Both the position numbers and the translations under genes were made by a program. Below are positions 62,196-64,000 of a DNA stretch of 64,000 bases, piece after piece; the first letter of the stretch is position 1; every line of letters starts with the position of its first letter. The notes under the pieces were generated by a model. It made no database searches. It was not told the DNA's origin and saw nothing but the letters and a program-made list of their open reading frames with translations. The stretch spans positions 62,001 through 126,000 of the forward strand of contig JBQVOK010000005.1 of NCBI GenBank assembly GCA_052437175.1, in the 5' to 3' direction. The DNA comes from JACVCJ01 sp052437175 (GTDB taxonomy: Bacteria > Bacteroidota > Bacteroidia > CAIKAF01).

Positions 62196-63485
62196 TTATA
62201 GTTTTTCTATCTGCGGACGGAATTTTTTAGTGAGAATGATGCCTGCTATTCCTACGAGTATCAGTACGGTAGAGATAATTTCGGCCTGTGTAACGCCGCC
62301 CAGTATATCGTATTCTGAATTTACACGGAACTGCTCTATAAAGAAACGTTCAATGCCATTGAAAATAAGATATACGCTGAACATGAGCCCGGGGCGGTCC
62401 AGTTTTTTACGGAAGAACCAGAGCCCGGCAAAGATCAGCAGTCCCATAAATATTTCGTAGATTGGTGTGGGAATTACCGGTATGGGCAGGCGGTTGCAGT
62501 ACTCGCCCTGGCAGTTTTCGATGGGAATACCGTCGTTATTTACGTTGTGCGGGTATACGGAGGCAAACATCCAGTCGGGCAGGAAGCTGAGGGCCGCCGG
62601 CTTTTCGAAATAGGTATAGGGTACCTGGTCTACCGAGCCGAAAGCTACGGTATAATAGGCAGCATTGTCTTTTATATCGTTCTGTATGCTGTCGGGAGGG
62701 ACCTGCACATAGGTACCGGTAGCGGGCACGTAACGGTAGGCGCTGTTCACCACGCCCCAGTCGCCGTCACCGGCCAGCTGGCAGCCCAGCCGGCCCAGTC
62801 CGTAAGCCAGTATAAGCCCCGGAGCCACGCAGTCGGCAATATGCATAAAGTTGAGGCCTTTGGAGTGTACGTACCATACCACGGCCACAAAGCCGCAGAT
62901 CAGTCCGCCGTAAAAGGTGAGTCCGGCAAAGGAGAAGAACTGCCCCGCAGGGTCCTGCATAAAGGCGTCCCAGTATTCAAAATGGTGAAATATCTTGGCC
63001 CCGAGTATACCGCTTATGGCGGCGATCATGGTAATATTGGTCACCAGTTCGCCCGAAGTAAGTGCACGTTCTTCCGTAACCGGGTTGGGCACCGACTTGC
63101 GTTTTTTGTCCCAGTATACGTACCCGGCCAGCAGTGCAGCCCCGATAAGACCGGTGACAAAATTACCCTTCAGTGAAAGTATGGCCTCCTGCGGATGCGA
63201 ACTGAAGAGGGCGGCATTGGTAAGCAGCAGGCCCAGTTTAAACCCGAGTACAAAACCGAAAAGAAGGTTATAGATAATTTCGGTGGCAGAAGCCGGTTTG
63301 CCCTTGGTCTCCCGGGTCATTACCGGTTTAAAGATGCCCAGCTGAAAACGGCGTTCCAGTTCTTTTTTCAATACCCAGGCCGCAGCCAGGAAGGATAAAG
63401 CCACTACAAATCCGAAAGTAGGCAGGCCAAGGTTCAGGTTGGTACCGAACAGGTAATTGAGTAAATAGCCCAGAGTAGGGAACAT
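62196..63485 (-). CDS. lgt: Prolipoprotein diacylglyceryl transferase
   Basis: A 429-residue inner-membrane enzyme that attaches diacylglycerol to the lipobox Cys of lipoproteins. Transmembrane segments surround the core motif GLILAYGLGRLGCQLAGDGDWG, the Bacteroidota form of the Lgt signature, and FNGIERFFIEQFRVNSEYD holds the later conserved Arg/Glu region. It is longer than the proteobacterial type (about 290) owing to an N-terminal extension and a periplasmic insertion (about 250-320). ATG 63485 (MFPTLGYLLNYLFG) is chosen over codons ten positions upstream. It serves the several lipoproteins in this window. Confidence 0.93.
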   Translation of the reverse strand: MFPTLGYLLNYLFGTNLNLGLPTFGFVVALSFLAAAWVLKKELERRFQLGIFKPVMTRETKGKPASATEIIYNLLFGFVLGFKLGLLLTNAALFSSHPQEAILSLKGNFVTGLIGAALLAGYVYWDKKRKSVPNPVTEERALTSGELVTNITMIAAISGILGAKIFHHFEYWDAFMQDPAGQFFSFAGLTFYGGLICGFVAVVWYVHSKGLNFMHIADCVAPGLILAYGLGRLGCQLAGDGDWGVVNSAYRYVPATGTYVQVPPDSIQNDIKDNAAYYTVAFGSVDQVPYTYFEKPAALSFLPDWMFASVYPHNVNNDGIPIENCQGEYCNRLPIPVIPTPIYEIFMGLLIFAGLWFFRKKLDRPGLMFSVYLIFNGIERFFIEQFRVNSEYDILGGVTQAEIISTVLILVGIAGIILTKKFRPQIEKL

Positions 63486-63677
63486 AACGCGTCTTTTTCT
63501 TTGTTTGGATTGCAAGTTTACAATAAAATGGCAGCATTCGGTACATTTTTTAAGCCTGCAATGCCTGTAAACACAAATTTAACGCAGTTCTGTCCCCTGT
63601 TTCAGCTCTTGTTAAGATTCGCTTAATTAAGATCTTTTAGAACGAAAACTGTCCGGTTCTTTTTATTATTACACTGT

Positions 63678-64000
63678 ATGAAACGGATAACAGCGAAACT
63701 GATGCCGCTTGTTATGCTCCTGTTCACGGGCATAATACCGGTTTCGGCTACCTCTTATTTTACACCGCAGGGTGTTTTTGTAGGGAATTATGAACCTGAG
63801 CGCGGCAATGTGGCCATTATCTCGCATGATTATGTGCTGGGACGCGACAGTATTACAGAATTCGGAATGTCGGCAAAGCATTTCAATACCATTGCCCGTA
63901 TCGTACGCCTGGAAAGTCTGCTGGGCGATGCCGAGGAAGTGCTGTATATTGCCCATACGGCCAATAACCGGGCCAGGGAACTGGGCATTTCGCTCTACGA
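63678..64000 (+). CDS. Exported protein of unknown function, 3' end cut by window edge
   Basis: An open frame from ATG 63678 runs to the right edge, 107 codons visible. The N terminus (MKRITAKLMPLVMLLFTGII, then PVSATS) is a signal peptide. The following text includes TPQGVFVGNYEPERGNVAI and KHFNTIARIVRLESLLGDAE with no motif I recognise; GVFVGNYEPERG could be the start of a beta-domain. The divergent lgt gene lies 192 bp upstream. No family is proposed. Confidence 0.65.
   Translation, partial: MKRITAKLMPLVMLLFTGIIPVSATSYFTPQGVFVGNYEPERGNVAIISHDYVLGRDSITEFGMSAKHFNTIARIVRLESLLGDAEEVLYIAHTANNRARELGISLY

Noticed and set aside
1..64000. CRISPR arrays, tRNA or rRNA genes, insertion sequences, prophage
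   Set aside because: Reading the intergenic regions showed no repeated spacers, no tRNA-like cloverleaf ends, no transposase or integrase motifs and no terminal inverted repeats.

Overview
The window is chromosomal DNA of a Bacteroidota bacterium with moderately high GC, probably in or near the Chitinophagales; the genus cannot be named from sequence alone. The evidence is the TAnnTTTG-type -7 promoter element upstream of many genes, several proteins with C-terminal type IX secretion (T9SS) sorting domains, a fused MurF-alanine racemase, an ECF sigma/FecR/TonB receptor/DUF4249 cluster, and families typical of the phylum. About 52 protein genes are supported. I saw no rRNA, tRNA, CRISPR array, insertion sequence or prophage.

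Layout. 1-2.7 kb: end of a mevalonate-pathway operon (mvaD, mevalonate kinase), then a HicB/HicA-type toxin-antitoxin pair. 2.7-8.1 kb: small membrane proteins, an FkbM-like methyltransferase, an exported protein with a lysyl-oxidase domain and T9SS signal, and an AraC regulator. 8.3-17.6 kb: two very large paralogous T9SS surface proteins and a small exported repeat protein. 17.7-21.9 kb: a sigma factor with a membrane-anchored SUMF1-domain partner, divergent from an exported catalase followed by an exported ankyrin protein. 22-29.5 kb: lysS, an LpxH-like phosphoesterase, an HNH protein with a histone-H1-like tail, a fatty-acid hydroxylase family protein and gyrB. 29.6-37.8 kb: a T9SS zinc carboxypeptidase, a PAS protein and thioesterase downstream of a cobalamin riboswitch, an alpha/beta hydrolase, and a T9SS type B surface protein. 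37.9-40.1 kb: an A/T-rich orphan restriction-type nuclease and small lipoproteins. 40.2-51.2 kb: murF-alr, tdk, an M28 peptidase, oxyR, a TraB/GumN protein, an MscS channel, a RelA/SpoT enzyme and a Bcp peroxiredoxin. 51.2-57.5 kb: a complete cell-surface signalling cluster. 57.6-64 kb: recA, two paralogous exported proteins of contrasting base composition, lgt and a truncated exported protein.

Functional themes. Envelope and secretion dominate: six proteins carry T9SS sorting domains. Oxidative stress is the second theme: OxyR with both redox cysteines, an exported catalase with its ankyrin partner, and Bcp. The observations most worth following are the T9SS-exported lysyl oxidase homologue, which keeps the copper ligands and both cofactor-forming residues of the animal enzyme, and the cobalamin riboswitch placed in front of a PAS-thioesterase operon with no visible vitamin B12 function.
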